The notes under the pieces: generated by a model
Databases searched by the model: none
What the model was told of the DNA's origin: nothing
What the model saw: the letters and a program-made list of their open reading frames with translations, nothing else
Translations under genes and position numbers: made by a program
Assembly: GCF_013343715.1 (NCBI RefSeq)
Contig: NZ_JABUNR010000019.1
Span: 1 to 64,000, forward strand
Direction of reading: 5' to 3'
Source of the DNA: Mesobacillus harenae
GTDB lineage: Bacteria > Bacillota > Bacilli > Bacillales > Cytobacillaceae
DNA: 64,000 bases
Shown here: positions 52,282 through 61,903 of the stretch, in pieces
Layout: each line of letters opens with the position of its first letter
Numbering within the stretch: the stretch's first letter is position 1

Positions 52282-53811
52282 TTAGTTCCGGATAAGATAA
52301 TCGAACGCACCTAATGCTGCAGTTGCTCCTGATCCCATAGAAATAATGATTTGATTATATGAGCTATCTGTACAGTCTCCTGCAGCAAATACTCCAGGAA
52401 GGGTTGATGAACCCTGCTTATCGACAATGATTTCACCAATGCGATTACGTTCAACCGTACCGTCTAACCAATCGGTATTTGGTACAAGACCGATTTGAAC
52501 AAATACACCCTGTAACTCTACATGACCTTCTTCTTGTGTATCACGATCAATGTAGCTAATCCCATTAACACTGTCTGTACCGGTAATTTCCTTTGTTTGA
52601 ACGTTCTTCAAGACCGTTACATTAGGCAGGCTGTATAGGCGCTTTTGCAGAACCTCATCAGCCTTTAATTCTGGCATGAATTCAAGAACAGTGACATGCT
52701 TAACAATCCCTGCAAGGTCAATCGCTGCCTCAATACCAGAATTACCGCCGCCAATAACCGCTACGTCTTTTCCTTCAAATAATGGACCGTCACAGTGTGG
52801 GCAATAGGCTACACCTTTATTTTTAAACTCTTGTTCACCAGGAACATTAACATTACGCCAACGAGCTCCTGTTGAAATAATAACGGTTTTACTCTTTAGA
52901 ACAGCTCCGTTTTCAAGCTCAAGCTCGAAAAGGTCATTCTTTTGTAAGCCTTTAGCACGCTGTAAATTCATGACATCAATGTCATATTCTTTTACATGCT
53001 CTTCAAGAGCAGCTGCGAGCTTAGGTCCTTCTGTATTTTTCACACTTACAAAGTTTTCAATGCTCAGCGTGTCTAAAACCTGACCGCCAAAGCGTTCAGC
53101 AACAATTCCTGTACGAATGCCTTTACGGGCAGCATAAATTGCTGCACTGGCACCGGCTGGACCACCGCCAACTACAAGTACGTCGTATGGATCCTTGTTT
53201 GCAAACTCTTCTGCGCTTGGGCCTTTACCCAATTTAGCTAGGATTTCTTCCATAGACACACGGCCGCCATTAAAGAATTCACCATTTAGGAAAACGGCTG
53301 GCACGGACCTTACATCCTTGCTTTCCACTTCGTCTTTAAACGCTGCGCCGTCGATCATTGTATGCGTGATGCCAGGGTTAAGTACACTCATGATGTTTAA
53401 TGCTTGTACGACGTCTGGGCAGTTGTGACAGCTAAGGCTTACGTATGTTTCAAAGTGATATTCACCATTAATGTTTTTAATTTGATCGATAACGCTTTGA
53501 TCAATCTTTGGAGCTCGTCCACTAACTTGAAGAAGAGCTAACACCAATGAAGTGAATTCGTGGCCTAGAGGGATACCAGCAAAAGTGACTCCAGTATCTT
53601 CCCCGACACGATTCACACTAAAGCTCGGTGTTCTTGTTAACTCCGTTTTTTCTAAACTAATCTTAGATGACATGGAGGCTAGCTCTTCAACAAGAGCCAG
53701 CATTTCCTTAGATATATCGTCAGAACCAGCACTTACTTTAAGCAGAATATCGCCTTCTAGAAGCTGGAGGTACTGGTTTAATTGTGACTTAATCTCTGCA
53801 TCAAGTGCCAT
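52282..53811 (-). CDS. ahpF: alkyl hydroperoxide reductase subunit F
   Basis: AhpF is the NADH-dependent flavoprotein that reduces AhpC. The 509 residues have a tandem thioredoxin-fold N-terminus with redox Cys128/Cys131 (SCHNCPD), an FAD-binding GGGPAG (215-220), the thioredoxin-reductase centre Cys337/Cys340 (YCPHCDGP), the NADH-binding GGGNSGIEAA and the C-terminal FAD motif GVFAAGDCTD. All four redox cysteines are present. It follows ahpC by 15 bases, in one operon. Confidence 0.97.
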   Translation of the reverse strand: MALDAEIKSQLNQYLQLLEGDILLKVSAGSDDISKEMLALVEELASMSSKISLEKTELTRTPSFSVNRVGEDTGVTFAGIPLGHEFTSLVLALLQVSGRAPKIDQSVIDQIKNINGEYHFETYVSLSCHNCPDVVQALNIMSVLNPGITHTMIDGAAFKDEVESKDVRSVPAVFLNGEFFNGGRVSMEEILAKLGKGPSAEEFANKDPYDVLVVGGGPAGASAAIYAARKGIRTGIVAERFGGQVLDTLSIENFVSVKNTEGPKLAAALEEHVKEYDIDVMNLQRAKGLQKNDLFELELENGAVLKSKTVIISTGARWRNVNVPGEQEFKNKGVAYCPHCDGPLFEGKDVAVIGGGNSGIEAAIDLAGIVKHVTVLEFMPELKADEVLQKRLYSLPNVTVLKNVQTKEITGTDSVNGISYIDRDTQEEGHVELQGVFVQIGLVPNTDWLDGTVERNRIGEIIVDKQGSSTLPGVFAAGDCTDSSYNQIIISMGSGATAALGAFDYLIRN

Positions 53812-53826
53812 TTATAATCGCTCTCC

Positions 53827-54390
53827 TTAAATCTTTCCTACTAAATCAAGACTTGGCTTTAGTGTTTCAGAGCCTTCTTCCCATTTAGCCGGGCAAACTT
53901 CACCTGGGTTATTGCGTACATATTGAGCTGCCTTAATTTTGTTAACAAGAGTGCTTGCATCACGGCCAATGCCGCCAGCATTGATTTCAACAGTTTGGAT
54001 GATACCATCTGGATCGATGATAAATGTGCCGCGGTCAGCAAGACCTTCTTCTTCGTTTAGGACATCGAAGTTACGGGAAATCTTTTGAGAAGGGTCGCCA
54101 ATCATAACATATTCAATTTTACCAATAGCTTGTGAATGATCATGCCAAGCTTTATGTGTAAAATGTGTATCTGTTGAAACGGAATATACTTCAACTCCAA
54201 GATCTTTCAATGTTGAATATTGGTTTTGTAAGTCCTCTAGTTCAGTAGGGCATACAAATGTAAAGTCTGCTGGGTAAAAGCAAACAACGCTCCATTTACC
54301 TTTAAAGTTTTCTTCAGATACATCGATAAAATCACCGTTAAAGTAAGCTTTTGCTGCGAATGGTTGTACTTCTTTTCCAATCAAAGACAT
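53827..54390 (-). CDS. ahpC: alkyl hydroperoxide reductase subunit C (peroxiredoxin)
   Basis: A typical 2-Cys peroxiredoxin of 187 residues that removes hydrogen peroxide and organic peroxides. The peroxidatic Cys47 lies in FVCPTE and the resolving Cys166 in VCPAKW. AGGAGG precedes the ATG. PerR-like boxes lie 65-100 bases upstream, consistent with peroxide induction of ahpCF. Confidence 0.98.
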   Translation of the reverse strand: MSLIGKEVQPFAAKAYFNGDFIDVSEENFKGKWSVVCFYPADFTFVCPTELEDLQNQYSTLKDLGVEVYSVSTDTHFTHKAWHDHSQAIGKIEYVMIGDPSQKISRNFDVLNEEEGLADRGTFIIDPDGIIQTVEINAGGIGRDASTLVNKIKAAQYVRNNPGEVCPAKWEEGSETLKPSLDLVGKI

Positions 54391-54456
54391 AATATATTCC
54401 TCCTAAGTATGGTTTAAGAATTAAATATAGATAGCATAAAGTGAAAAATAAGTTAT

Positions 54457-54491
54457 CTATAATAATTCTAATTCGATATTAATTATTATAT
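54457..54491 (-). promoter_or_regulatory. PerR-like operators upstream of ahpC
   Basis: On the minus strand TTAGAATTATTATAG (54457-54471) matches the PerR box TTATAATnATTATAA at 12 of 14 positions. A weaker match, ATATAATAATTAATA (11 of 14), lies at 54477-54491. Confidence 0.6.
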
Positions 54492-54570
54492 AGAAGTTGA
54501 ATTTTTTGTCAAGAAAAACAACTTTCATGTCTGTTTTTAAAATCTTTGATGCTATTGCCTCGAAAAAAGG

Positions 54571-55419
54571 CTAAGAGGGTGCAATAGGATAAAAGGTTCG
54601 AATACTTTTCCCATCAGGGCTCTTGAATAACTCAAGTTTTAAATTCACATTATTAATTACAGCAGTATCAGAAGCAATCTCATCAAGAGCAGCCCGGACT
54701 GTACCCAATGCCAATAGCCCCTCGGCACTAACTCCTACAAAAAAAGCACATTTTTTCTTCGAAATATCAATAAAGCGATTTTTCTCATAATCAAAAGCTT
54801 TAAGGCGATAACCTAATGTAACAACATGCGGTTCAGCAGACCTTGGTTCACTGAAATTGGTACATAACATTTTAATTTGATCTTTATTATGTTTGTTTTG
54901 GTCTAAATTGTCTTCAAGCCAATATTTATACCAATAATGGTGGCCTACAAGTCTTTTTCTTTTTTGTTCCCCCAGGAAAACATGTTCGAATCCTGATAAA
55001 TCCCTTCCGCTTTCACAGTTGAATTGCCGAAACCATAAATCATATAAGTACGTATACCATTGGAATTCGTTCAATTCCTTATTGGAATTCTTCTCAATAA
55101 AGGTTTTTGCCATTTTGACGGGCAAAGAATGTATGGCCATCTTTAAAAACTCTTCAATTTCTTTGCATTCACTTGGTTTATTATTTTCTTTATCCTTCTG
55201 ATTTAATGCATAGTTATTAAAAAGCTTTTCAAGCAGTTGATAGCTGAGTCTTTTTCGATCAGGTATGTACACCTCCTTGAGAATTTGATGATCAGGACTG
55301 CAGTTGTCGATATCAACTACAACATATCCGTCTGATATGTTCTTTTTATCAGCAGGTGAAATTGGTTGAATCCCACTCCCATCCATATCAGCATCCCATA
55401 TTGCTTGATAAATATCCAC
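54571..55419 (-). CDS. stand-alone EndoU/XendoU-like endoribonuclease
   Basis: A 282-residue protein that I recognise by motif as resembling eukaryotic-type EndoU (XendoU), a uridylate-specific, metal-dependent RNase. Key blocks are SGFEHVFLGE with His146, the following LVGHHYW with His161 (the spacing of the paired catalytic histidines), a later Lys-rich segment (ISKKKCAFFVG, 219-229) that could hold the catalytic lysine, and the end IRTFYPIAP, like the family's TAYPV. No signal peptide, LXG or other toxin-delivery domain, and no immunity gene beside it, so it is likely cytoplasmic. The start is GTG behind AAGGAGG. Substrate and role are unknown; it lies alone between ahpC and a mechanosensitive channel. 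Confidence 0.7.
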   Translation of the reverse strand: MDIYQAIWDADMDGSGIQPISPADKKNISDGYVVVDIDNCSPDHQILKEVYIPDRKRLSYQLLEKLFNNYALNQKDKENNKPSECKEIEEFLKMAIHSLPVKMAKTFIEKNSNKELNEFQWYTYLYDLWFRQFNCESGRDLSGFEHVFLGEQKRKRLVGHHYWYKYWLEDNLDQNKHNKDQIKMLCTNFSEPRSAEPHVVTLGYRLKAFDYEKNRFIDISKKKCAFFVGVSAEGLLALGTVRAALDEIASDTAVINNVNLKLELFKSPDGKSIRTFYPIAPS

Positions 55420-56044
55420 ATCAAGCCCCTCCTTTAAAGGGTAAGAAAGAAAAATAATCTTAAAAATATTCCTATATAGTTTGAGCTAGTTTATTTTCTG
55501 CATACAACTAATATTTTTTGTATTGTTTTACAGGCTAATTTAAATTTTTATCTTCAATACGATTATAGTAAAAGTACTTGAGTTTATTTGGGTTAAATAG
55601 TGTCTACTTTGTTAAAAGTTATCTAGAAGACTGTTTAATGGGCATTAAAAATTTGCGGATAAGCATCCTAATGCTGATGAGAATTAAGGGCTTTAATGGT
55701 AAGTGAAGTGGCCTGGGATTTCATTTAATATACGGAAGGGGATGTTTCAATGAGTCCAATTAGTTTGGACTTTAGGATGAGCTAAGTGGAGGACTATAAG
55801 TTCTGGCCAATTATTGTGATAAAGGAATGGAAGGAAGTTAGCGGTGTAAATATAATGTTTGTATTATATTCAAGAAATAACACTTAATGTGCTGTTTATG
55901 ACATTGAAGCCATTCCATCTGAGATACTATTTCAAATTAAAGGTTAATTAGAGAAACGCTTGGCTCTCACTAAATTGAAGCCTTTGTTAAATTGCACCTA
56001 GCAAAAAGGTTCAATTCAATACACCAAGCGTTTTTAAAAGTTAT
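55420..56044. other. EndoU-MscS spacer
   Basis: A 625-base AT-rich gap. It holds a small hairpin AGTCCAA/TTGGACT (55753-55771) and a long two-tier hairpin (55965-56035). No gene is supportable. Confidence 0.65.
55965..56035. terminator. long two-tier hairpin downstream of the YhdY-like gene
   Basis: AAACGCTTGG and CCAAGCGTTT form the outer stem; AATTGAAGCCTTTG and CAAAAAGGTTCAATT form a long inner stem. T-rich sequence follows on the plus strand (TTTTTAAAAG) and less so on the minus strand (TTTCTC). Confidence 0.55.
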
Positions 56045-57139
56045 TTAACTTCCTCTCTCAATGGCAACCTTGGCACTATTCTCTGATTTTGTGTCAAGAT
56101 ATAATGTCCTGCTCGGGAATGCAACAGAAACGCCTTCAGTTTCGAGAATCTCCATGATCTTAAAGTTAATTTCTTCTTTTATTTTTAAGTAATCTCCCCA
56201 GACTGTTGTGTTAGTGAAGAAATATAAAAAGATATCGAGACTGCTATTGTTATACTGGTCAAAGGTCACGAATATCGTGTCTTTATGAATACTGGCATGG
56301 TTTTTCAATAAAGATTCAATCTGTTTGACAGTGTTCTCTAACTTATCTTTCGATGTATTGTAATTGACCCCTAAGCGAAACGTAATTTGCCTCTTCCCCA
56401 TTTTACTCCAATTTGTAATAGATTCGTTGGCTAAAGTTGCGTTTGGCACGGTTACAACTGCTTGGGCGAAAGTCCGAACCCTGGTGCTTCGAAAGCTTAT
56501 ATCCTCAACTGTCCCCTCTACACTGGGAGTCATGATCCAATCTCCAAGTGAAAATGGTTTTTCAGTAATAATAATAACTCCGCCAAATAAGTTTCCTATT
56601 GCGTCCTTTGCTGCTAATGCAAAGGCCAATCCACCAAGGCCAAGACCAGCTACAAAACCGTTAACATCATATTCAAATTCCTGGGCAATGATACTTAGGC
56701 TAATTGCAATAATAATAAATCGGATTGCCTTAGAAAAGAAAGGAATTAGAATTTGGTCAACCTCGAAGTGAAACCGTTCATTTATCTTCATAAATAATAG
56801 TGAAGATCCTGAAGACAAGTTGTATAAACCCCAGCTAATAACAACGATGACTGAAGCTCTAATCAATTTTAGGAAGAGTGGGTTTGTTTGCTCAATAAAA
56901 GGAAAATATCCTGCCGCAACATATATTCCTATAATTATGAACAAAAGCCGGATAGGCTGCTCAAATGATAGGCAGACACTTGAAAAAAATTCAGTGGGTG
57001 TTTTTTTGCTCATTTTTAGGATGAGGTGAAAAACATATTTGGTAAATAATTTCCTAAATAAAAGAAATAAGACAAATATCCCAATGGAGATGCCTAAATC
57101 TCTGAGAGTTTCATAGGAAGAAATATATTCCCAAGACAT
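56045..57139 (-). CDS. MscS-family mechanosensitive channel, YhdY-like
   Basis: A 364-residue channel with about five membrane segments (first about 17-37; others at 64-80, 90-108 and 135-150), the pore helix GFVAGLGLGGLAFALAAKDAIGN, and the beta domain FSLGDWIMTPSVEGTVEDISFRSTRVR with VPNATLANESITNWSK. Length and layout match B. subtilis YhdY. It is larger than the MscS at 23747. AAAGGAG precedes the ATG. It is monocistronic. Confidence 0.92.
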   Translation of the reverse strand: MSWEYISSYETLRDLGISIGIFVLFLLFRKLFTKYVFHLILKMSKKTPTEFFSSVCLSFEQPIRLLFIIIGIYVAAGYFPFIEQTNPLFLKLIRASVIVVISWGLYNLSSGSSLLFMKINERFHFEVDQILIPFFSKAIRFIIIAISLSIIAQEFEYDVNGFVAGLGLGGLAFALAAKDAIGNLFGGVIIITEKPFSLGDWIMTPSVEGTVEDISFRSTRVRTFAQAVVTVPNATLANESITNWSKMGKRQITFRLGVNYNTSKDKLENTVKQIESLLKNHASIHKDTIFVTFDQYNNSSLDIFLYFFTNTTVWGDYLKIKEEINFKIMEILETEGVSVAFPSRTLYLDTKSENSAKVAIERGS

Positions 57140-57386
57140 TAGTGTTCTCCTTTCTTAACTTACTATCGTTTCATAATAACATACTATAAAACGAAAATTG
57201 ACTCTAAGTTTAATGCAAACTAGCCTCTTAAAAACTTTGAACACACTGCTTTACAGTTCTTATAGTAATACATATTAGACAAGGTGCTAAGTGATAACTA
57301 TTTTAACTCTAAATTTGAGTAAGGCGGCTTATACCCTAAAAAAAACAACCACATGAGAATGGCTGTTTGTTAATTCATAAATGAGA

Positions 57387-58220
57387 TTAAAACTTATAAA
57401 AGCTGCGAAGTAAATAGGAAACCCATTTACAATGGGAATGATTTCGGATATTTTCTAATAATCCTTTTACAATCACTGGGGCAAAAGTAGGTTTAAGTAC
57501 TTGTTCCTTTAATAAAATTAACGATTCTTTCTCAATAGAATCGTTTATTTCTTCTATTTTCTGTTCCATGATTTCAAGCAGCTGCTCCTTTGTTACTTCG
57601 TCATTGATCGGCTGTTTATAAATCTGGATAAGTTCTTTTGAAATAAAAGGGATGGTTGTTTGTTTTGCTAATAAATTAGTTTTTTCAACAAGTGATTGAG
57701 ACAGCAAGTCCAAATCTAAGGGTACGTTATGGAATAAAAATAACTCTGAATAGGTACTCATAAACGCTTTAATACAATAAATTAAGTCGTATTTTGTATC
57801 GCTAACCTGTTCGCCATATAACCGTTCAATCATTAGTAGGATACTTTTCTGCATTAATCTGTCATAGTAATGCATTTTAAAAATAAATTCCTTATTGAAT
57901 GATTGTGTTTGCTCTTTGACGAAAAGCTTGGCGAAATCAGAATGCTTATGAAAAGAACTGAACGTCGTAAAATAAAATTCATACAAAAGCTCTTCCTCAT
58001 TATTTGTACTAGTGACTATATAGTCAATATCTGATGTGATCTGCATCATAAAATGATCGATCAGCGCCAAAATTAATTCGTCTTTTGACTTGAAGGATAA
58101 GTAAAAAGCACCTTTAGAAATACCGGAATGCTCAGTTATTTGTTGTACGGATGTAGCTTCAAAACCTTGCTTTGCAAAGAGTTCTAACGCCTTTTCCATA
58201 ATTAATTGTTTTTTAATCAT
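57387..58220 (-). CDS. TetR/AcrR family repressor
   Basis: A 277-residue TetR regulator with an N-terminal HTH (ATSVQQITEHSGISKGAFYLSFKSKDELI, about 21-49) and a long, divergent ligand domain. It is transcribed away from the RND pump gene with a palindromic operator between them, so it most likely represses that pump and itself. The ATG at 58218-58220 follows AGGAGTGA. Confidence 0.92.
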   Translation of the reverse strand: MIKKQLIMEKALELFAKQGFEATSVQQITEHSGISKGAFYLSFKSKDELILALIDHFMMQITSDIDYIVTSTNNEEELLYEFYFTTFSSFHKHSDFAKLFVKEQTQSFNKEFIFKMHYYDRLMQKSILLMIERLYGEQVSDTKYDLIYCIKAFMSTYSELFLFHNVPLDLDLLSQSLVEKTNLLAKQTTIPFISKELIQIYKQPINDEVTKEQLLEIMEQKIEEINDSIEKESLILLKEQVLKPTFAPVIVKGLLENIRNHSHCKWVSYLLRSFYKF

Positions 58221-58245
58221 ATTTTATCACTCCTAGGTCATATCA

Positions 58246-58274
58246 TTGACAAATGACCGGTTAGTCATTACTAT
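58246..58274 (+). promoter_or_regulatory. RND pump promoter with TetR operator
   Basis: TTGACA (58246-58251) and TACTAT (58269-58274) are 17 bases apart. The palindrome AATGAC-CGGTTA-GTCATT (58252-58269) fills the spacer, a placement that would block RNA polymerase when the TetR protein is bound. Confidence 0.8.
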
Positions 58275-58316
58275 AAGTAATTGAGTTTGATAAGTCAATC
58301 AAGGGCAGGTGTGCAT

Positions 58317-61300
58317 GTGAAAGGTCTAGTCAATTTTGTTCTGAAAAATAAATTAGCAGTATGGTTGCTGACAATCATCATCACGGTATCTGGGATTTAT
58401 TCAGGTACACGAATGAATATGGAAACCATACCGGATATCTCAATTCCTTACTTAATGGTAATGGATGTATATCCTGGAGCAACTCCAGAGAAAGTCATGG
58501 AGGATGTCTCTAAACCCCTAGAGAAAGCAATTGAAAATCTAGAGGGCGTAAAATCTGTTTATTCAAGTTCTTATTCTAACATGTCAAGTATTCAAGTGGA
58601 ATACGAATACGGTGAAGATATGGATGAAGCGAATCGTGCATTAAAATCAGCTTTAGATTCTGTGGCCTTACCCGAAGGTGCACAGGCGCCAGTTGTTACA
58701 GCAATCAGCATGAATATGATGCCAGTTGTGGCACTAAGTATAAGCAGTTCAACAGGTGATATTGTTGAAACAACATCCACTGTTGAAGAGATTATCCTTC
58801 CTAAGATTGAAAAAATAGATGGAGTAGCATCAGCAACGATTACAGGTCAGCATATTGAAGAAGTCGAGCTTACTTACGACGAGGAGCGATTAGCTGAACT
58901 TGGTTTAACAGAAGATACAATAAAGCAAACGATCCAAGCGAGCAACCTGGCTGTTTCACTAGGTCTTTACGAATTTGAAGAAGGGGAGCAGGCTGTATCG
59001 GTTGACGGCAAATTCATGACAGCTGATGAATTAAGGGAAATGCTTATCCCTGTCACACCGACAGCTGAAAACCCATCGCCGTTTGTGGCACTTGAAGACA
59101 TAGCTTCCATTGAAGTAGTTGGTAAAGTACAATCGGTTTCACGAACAAACGGTGAAGATGCTATTGCCATTCAAATTGTCAAAGGACAACAAGCAAACAC
59201 GGTCGATGTTGTAAATGATGTTAAGGATTTAATTGAAGAAGAAGAGGCAAATATCGAAGGGCTGGTAATTGATGTAACAGTTGACCAGGGTGCCCCAATT
59301 CAAGAATCGGTTACGACGATGATTGAAAAAGCATTATTTGGCGGGTTAATTGCCGTATTAATTATCCTGCTGTTCCTGCGTGATTTTAAATCTACCATTA
59401 TCTCAATTGTATCTATTCCAGTTTCGATCTTTATGGCTTTATTGCTGCTAAACTGGATGGGAATTACGCTAAATATAATGACGCTGGGTGCGATTACTGT
59501 TGCTATCGGCCGGGTAATCGATGATTCAATTGTCGTAGTTGAAAATATTTATCGGCGACTGCATTTAAGAGAAGAAAAGTTAACAGGGCGTGCACTTGTA
59601 CGTGAAGCAACAATAGAAATGTTCAAACCAATCCTGTCATCTACACTAGTAACGGTTGCAGTATTTGCACCGCTAATCTTTGTTGGCGGCATGGTCGGGG
59701 AGCTATTCATGCCATTCGCATTAACAATGACGTTTGCGCTGGTTGCATCGTTAATTGTTGCGATTACCATTGTTCCAGCATTGTCTCACTTTCTATTTAA
59801 GAAGAAGTTATATAGTGAAAAGACAGAAAGCAGCCACAAAGAGACTGGTAAACTATCTAACTGGTATAAAGGGATTCTTGCGTGGACATTAAATCATAAA
59901 GTTGTTACCTCGCTAATTTCTGTTGTTTTATTAGCAGGCAGTGTGGCGTTAACGCCATTAATCGGCTTCAGTTTCATGGGAAGCGAAGAAGAAAAAGTGA
60001 TGTACTTAACATATACGCCAGGAACAGGCGAACTTTCAGAAGAAACTCTGGAAAACATCGAGACGGTAGAAGAAGAGTTACTCCAACGCGATGATATTGA
60101 AATCGTTCAGTTATCCGTAACGGAGAGTGGCGATCCTATGTCGGCGATGATGGGTGGAGGAGGCGACGGTGCGTTAATGTACCTAATCTTTGACCCAGAT
60201 ATGGAAGACTTCCCAGGTGCTCGTGAAGAAATTGAAGAGTATGTATTCAACCTTGGACAGTCTGGCGAATGGAAAAGCCAGAACTTCACATCCATGACAG
60301 CTTCTACAAATGAAGTCAGCTACACATTCTACAGTGAGGATTTAACTAAACTTAATGAAGCTGTTAAAATGGTAGAAGGTGTTATGAGTGAAAATGAGGG
60401 ATTAGAAGACGTTTCTTCAAGTGCAGAGGATGCTTACGTTGAGCATACCTTTAAGGTAGAACAAGATGAATTGCTCCAGTATGGATTAACTACAGGCCAA
60501 ATCGTTATGATGCTGAGTCCAACAAACACTGAAGAAGTGTTAACAACAGTTGAAAATGATGGAGACACATTAGAAGTAATCGTTCAGCAAGAACAAGATA
60601 CACAACCAGAGTCAATTGACGACATCTTAGCAACACAAGTTCCTACAGCGCTAGGAACAACAATGCCACTTTCTGAGCTAGTAACAGTTGAGAAAGGGAC
60701 TACATTAAATACACTTTCAAGAAGTAAAGGTGAATACTATGCAACAGTTTCAGGAACAATCCTTGGCGATGATATTTCAACAGCAACATCTGAAGTTGAT
60801 GAAGCAATTGAAGAATTAGATCTGCCTAAGGGTGTTACTGTTGGGGTAGCTGGTGTTGCTGCAGATATGAACGAAACATTTACACAGCTTGGGTTAGCAA
60901 TGCTTGCAGCAATCGCTATCGTATACTTTATCCTTGTTGTAACCTTCCGTGAAGGTGTCGCACCGTTTGCGATTCTATTCTCATTGCCATTTGCGGTAAT
61001 AGGTTCATTTGTTGGTCTATTAATTGGTGGTGAAACAATATCAGTATCGGTCATGATGGGTCTATTAATGTTAATAGGCATCGTTGTAACGAATGCCATC
61101 GTACTAGTAGACCGTATTATTCATATGGAACGCGATGGTATGAGCATGCGCGAAGCAGTACTAGAAGCAGGTGCTACTCGTCTCCGTCCAATCCTAATGA
61201 CAGCACTAGCAACGATCGGTGCTTTAATTCCATTAGCAATTGGCTCTGGCGGTGGCGGCTTAATCTCAAAAGGCCTGGCCATTACAGTAATCGGTGGTTT

Positions 61301-61400
61301 AACAAGTTCAACATTATTAACATTAATTGTTGTTCCAATCGTTTATGAAGTATTATCTAAGGTATTTAAGAAAAATCGGAAAGAAGCAGAAGAAAACTAA
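58317..61400 (+). CDS. swrC: RND-family efflux transporter, SwrC/YerP type
   Basis: A 1027-residue RND pump with 12 membrane segments in two halves and two large extracytoplasmic loops. Signature elements include MNMETIPDISIPYLMV at the N-terminus, GAITVAIGRVIDDSIVVVENIYR in TM4 (with the RND aspartates) and the repeated half TFREGVAPFAILFSLPFAVIG. B. subtilis SwrC exports surfactin and supports swarming. No membrane-fusion or outer-membrane partner is adjacent, which is normal for Gram-positive RND pumps. GTG at 58317 is chosen, five bases after AGGTG; the in-frame TTG at 58281 lies at the expected transcription start. Confidence 0.94.
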   Translation: MKGLVNFVLKNKLAVWLLTIIITVSGIYSGTRMNMETIPDISIPYLMVMDVYPGATPEKVMEDVSKPLEKAIENLEGVKSVYSSSYSNMSSIQVEYEYGEDMDEANRALKSALDSVALPEGAQAPVVTAISMNMMPVVALSISSSTGDIVETTSTVEEIILPKIEKIDGVASATITGQHIEEVELTYDEERLAELGLTEDTIKQTIQASNLAVSLGLYEFEEGEQAVSVDGKFMTADELREMLIPVTPTAENPSPFVALEDIASIEVVGKVQSVSRTNGEDAIAIQIVKGQQANTVDVVNDVKDLIEEEEANIEGLVIDVTVDQGAPIQESVTTMIEKALFGGLIAVLIILLFLRDFKSTIISIVSIPVSIFMALLLLNWMGITLNIMTLGAITVAIGRVIDDSIVVVENIYRRLHLREEKLTGRALVREATIEMFKPILSSTLVTVAVFAPLIFVGGMVGELFMPFALTMTFALVASLIVAITIVPALSHFLFKKKLYSEKTESSHKETGKLSNWYKGILAWTLNHKVVTSLISVVLLAGSVALTPLIGFSFMGSEEEKVMYLTYTPGTGELSEETLENIETVEEELLQRDDIEIVQLSVTESGDPMSAMMGGGGDGALMYLIFDPDMEDFPGAREEIEEYVFNLGQSGEWKSQNFTSMTASTNEVSYTFYSEDLTKLNEAVKMVEGVMSENEGLEDVSSSAEDAYVEHTFKVEQDELLQYGLTTGQIVMMLSPTNTEEVLTTVENDGDTLEVIVQQEQDTQPESIDDILATQVPTALGTTMPLSELVTVEKGTTLNTLSRSKGEYYATVSGTILGDDISTATSEVDEAIEELDLPKGVTVGVAGVAADMNETFTQLGLAMLAAIAIVYFILVVTFREGVAPFAILFSLPFAVIGSFVGLLIGGETISVSVMMGLLMLIGIVVTNAIVLVDRIIHMERDGMSMREAVLEAGATRLRPILMTALATIGALIPLAIGSGGGGLISKGLAITVIGGLTSSTLLTLIVVPIVYEVLSKVFKKNRKEAEEN

Positions 61401-61411
61401 TAAACAAAAAG

Positions 61412-61437
61412 CCCTGCAAGCTGATAAGCTTGCAGGG
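61412..61437 (+). terminator. hairpin after the RND gene
   Basis: CCCTGCAAGCT and AGCTTGCAGGG pair perfectly across GATA. No T-run follows (ATCAGACTG), so termination may be weak. Confidence 0.6.
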
Positions 61438-61604
61438 ATCAGACTGTAGAGCAAACTCGAAATATTTTCGGTTTGCCTATAGTCATTTTTATTTTAAATT
61501 GAAGAATAAAAGCAGTTTGGTTAGATTTCCACTGCGGGTGGACGCTCTCAGCGGGCGGGGCCGAACCGCTTTTCCAGCAGGACATTGATTGGGCATCCTC
61601 AAAT

Positions 61605-61895
61605 TTGCCCACGCACGAAGAAAATACAAAAGCATTTTCGAGGAATCGCCACCCTGAGCTCCAATCGAGACGCAAAGAAACGATTGAACGTGTCTTTTTT
61701 GGTGCGAAAGAAGGGCATGGTAAGCAATGGATAACCTTACGAGGCCTTGAAAAAATGTCCATGAAGGCGATACTTACGTTTACTGTCATGAATTTGAAGA
61801 AACTAGCAACTTGGACTTGGCAGGGTGCTTGGAAGTTGACAATAAAGACTATTCCAAATGCTTTTAGATCATTTCCCAAAATAAAAACTAGCTGA
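61605..61895 (+). pseudogene. IS1182-family transposase remnant, C-terminus
   Basis: From about 61668 the frame reads RRKETIERVFFGAKEGHGKQ, then TLRGLEKMSMKAILTF and MNLKKLATWTWQ, the C-terminal block of IS1182-type transposases. Only about 75 residues of a protein usually near 450-500 remain. The preceding 20 residues do not fit the family. The conserved DAKEKHG reads GAKEGHG, a sign of decay. Confidence 0.85.
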
Positions 61896-61903
61896 TTGAA
61901 GCG

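Noticed and set aside
52282..54491. Defence island around ahpCF and the EndoU-like gene
   Set aside because: No restriction, toxin-antitoxin, abortive-infection or phage genes are found nearby; ahpCF is a standard peroxide operon.
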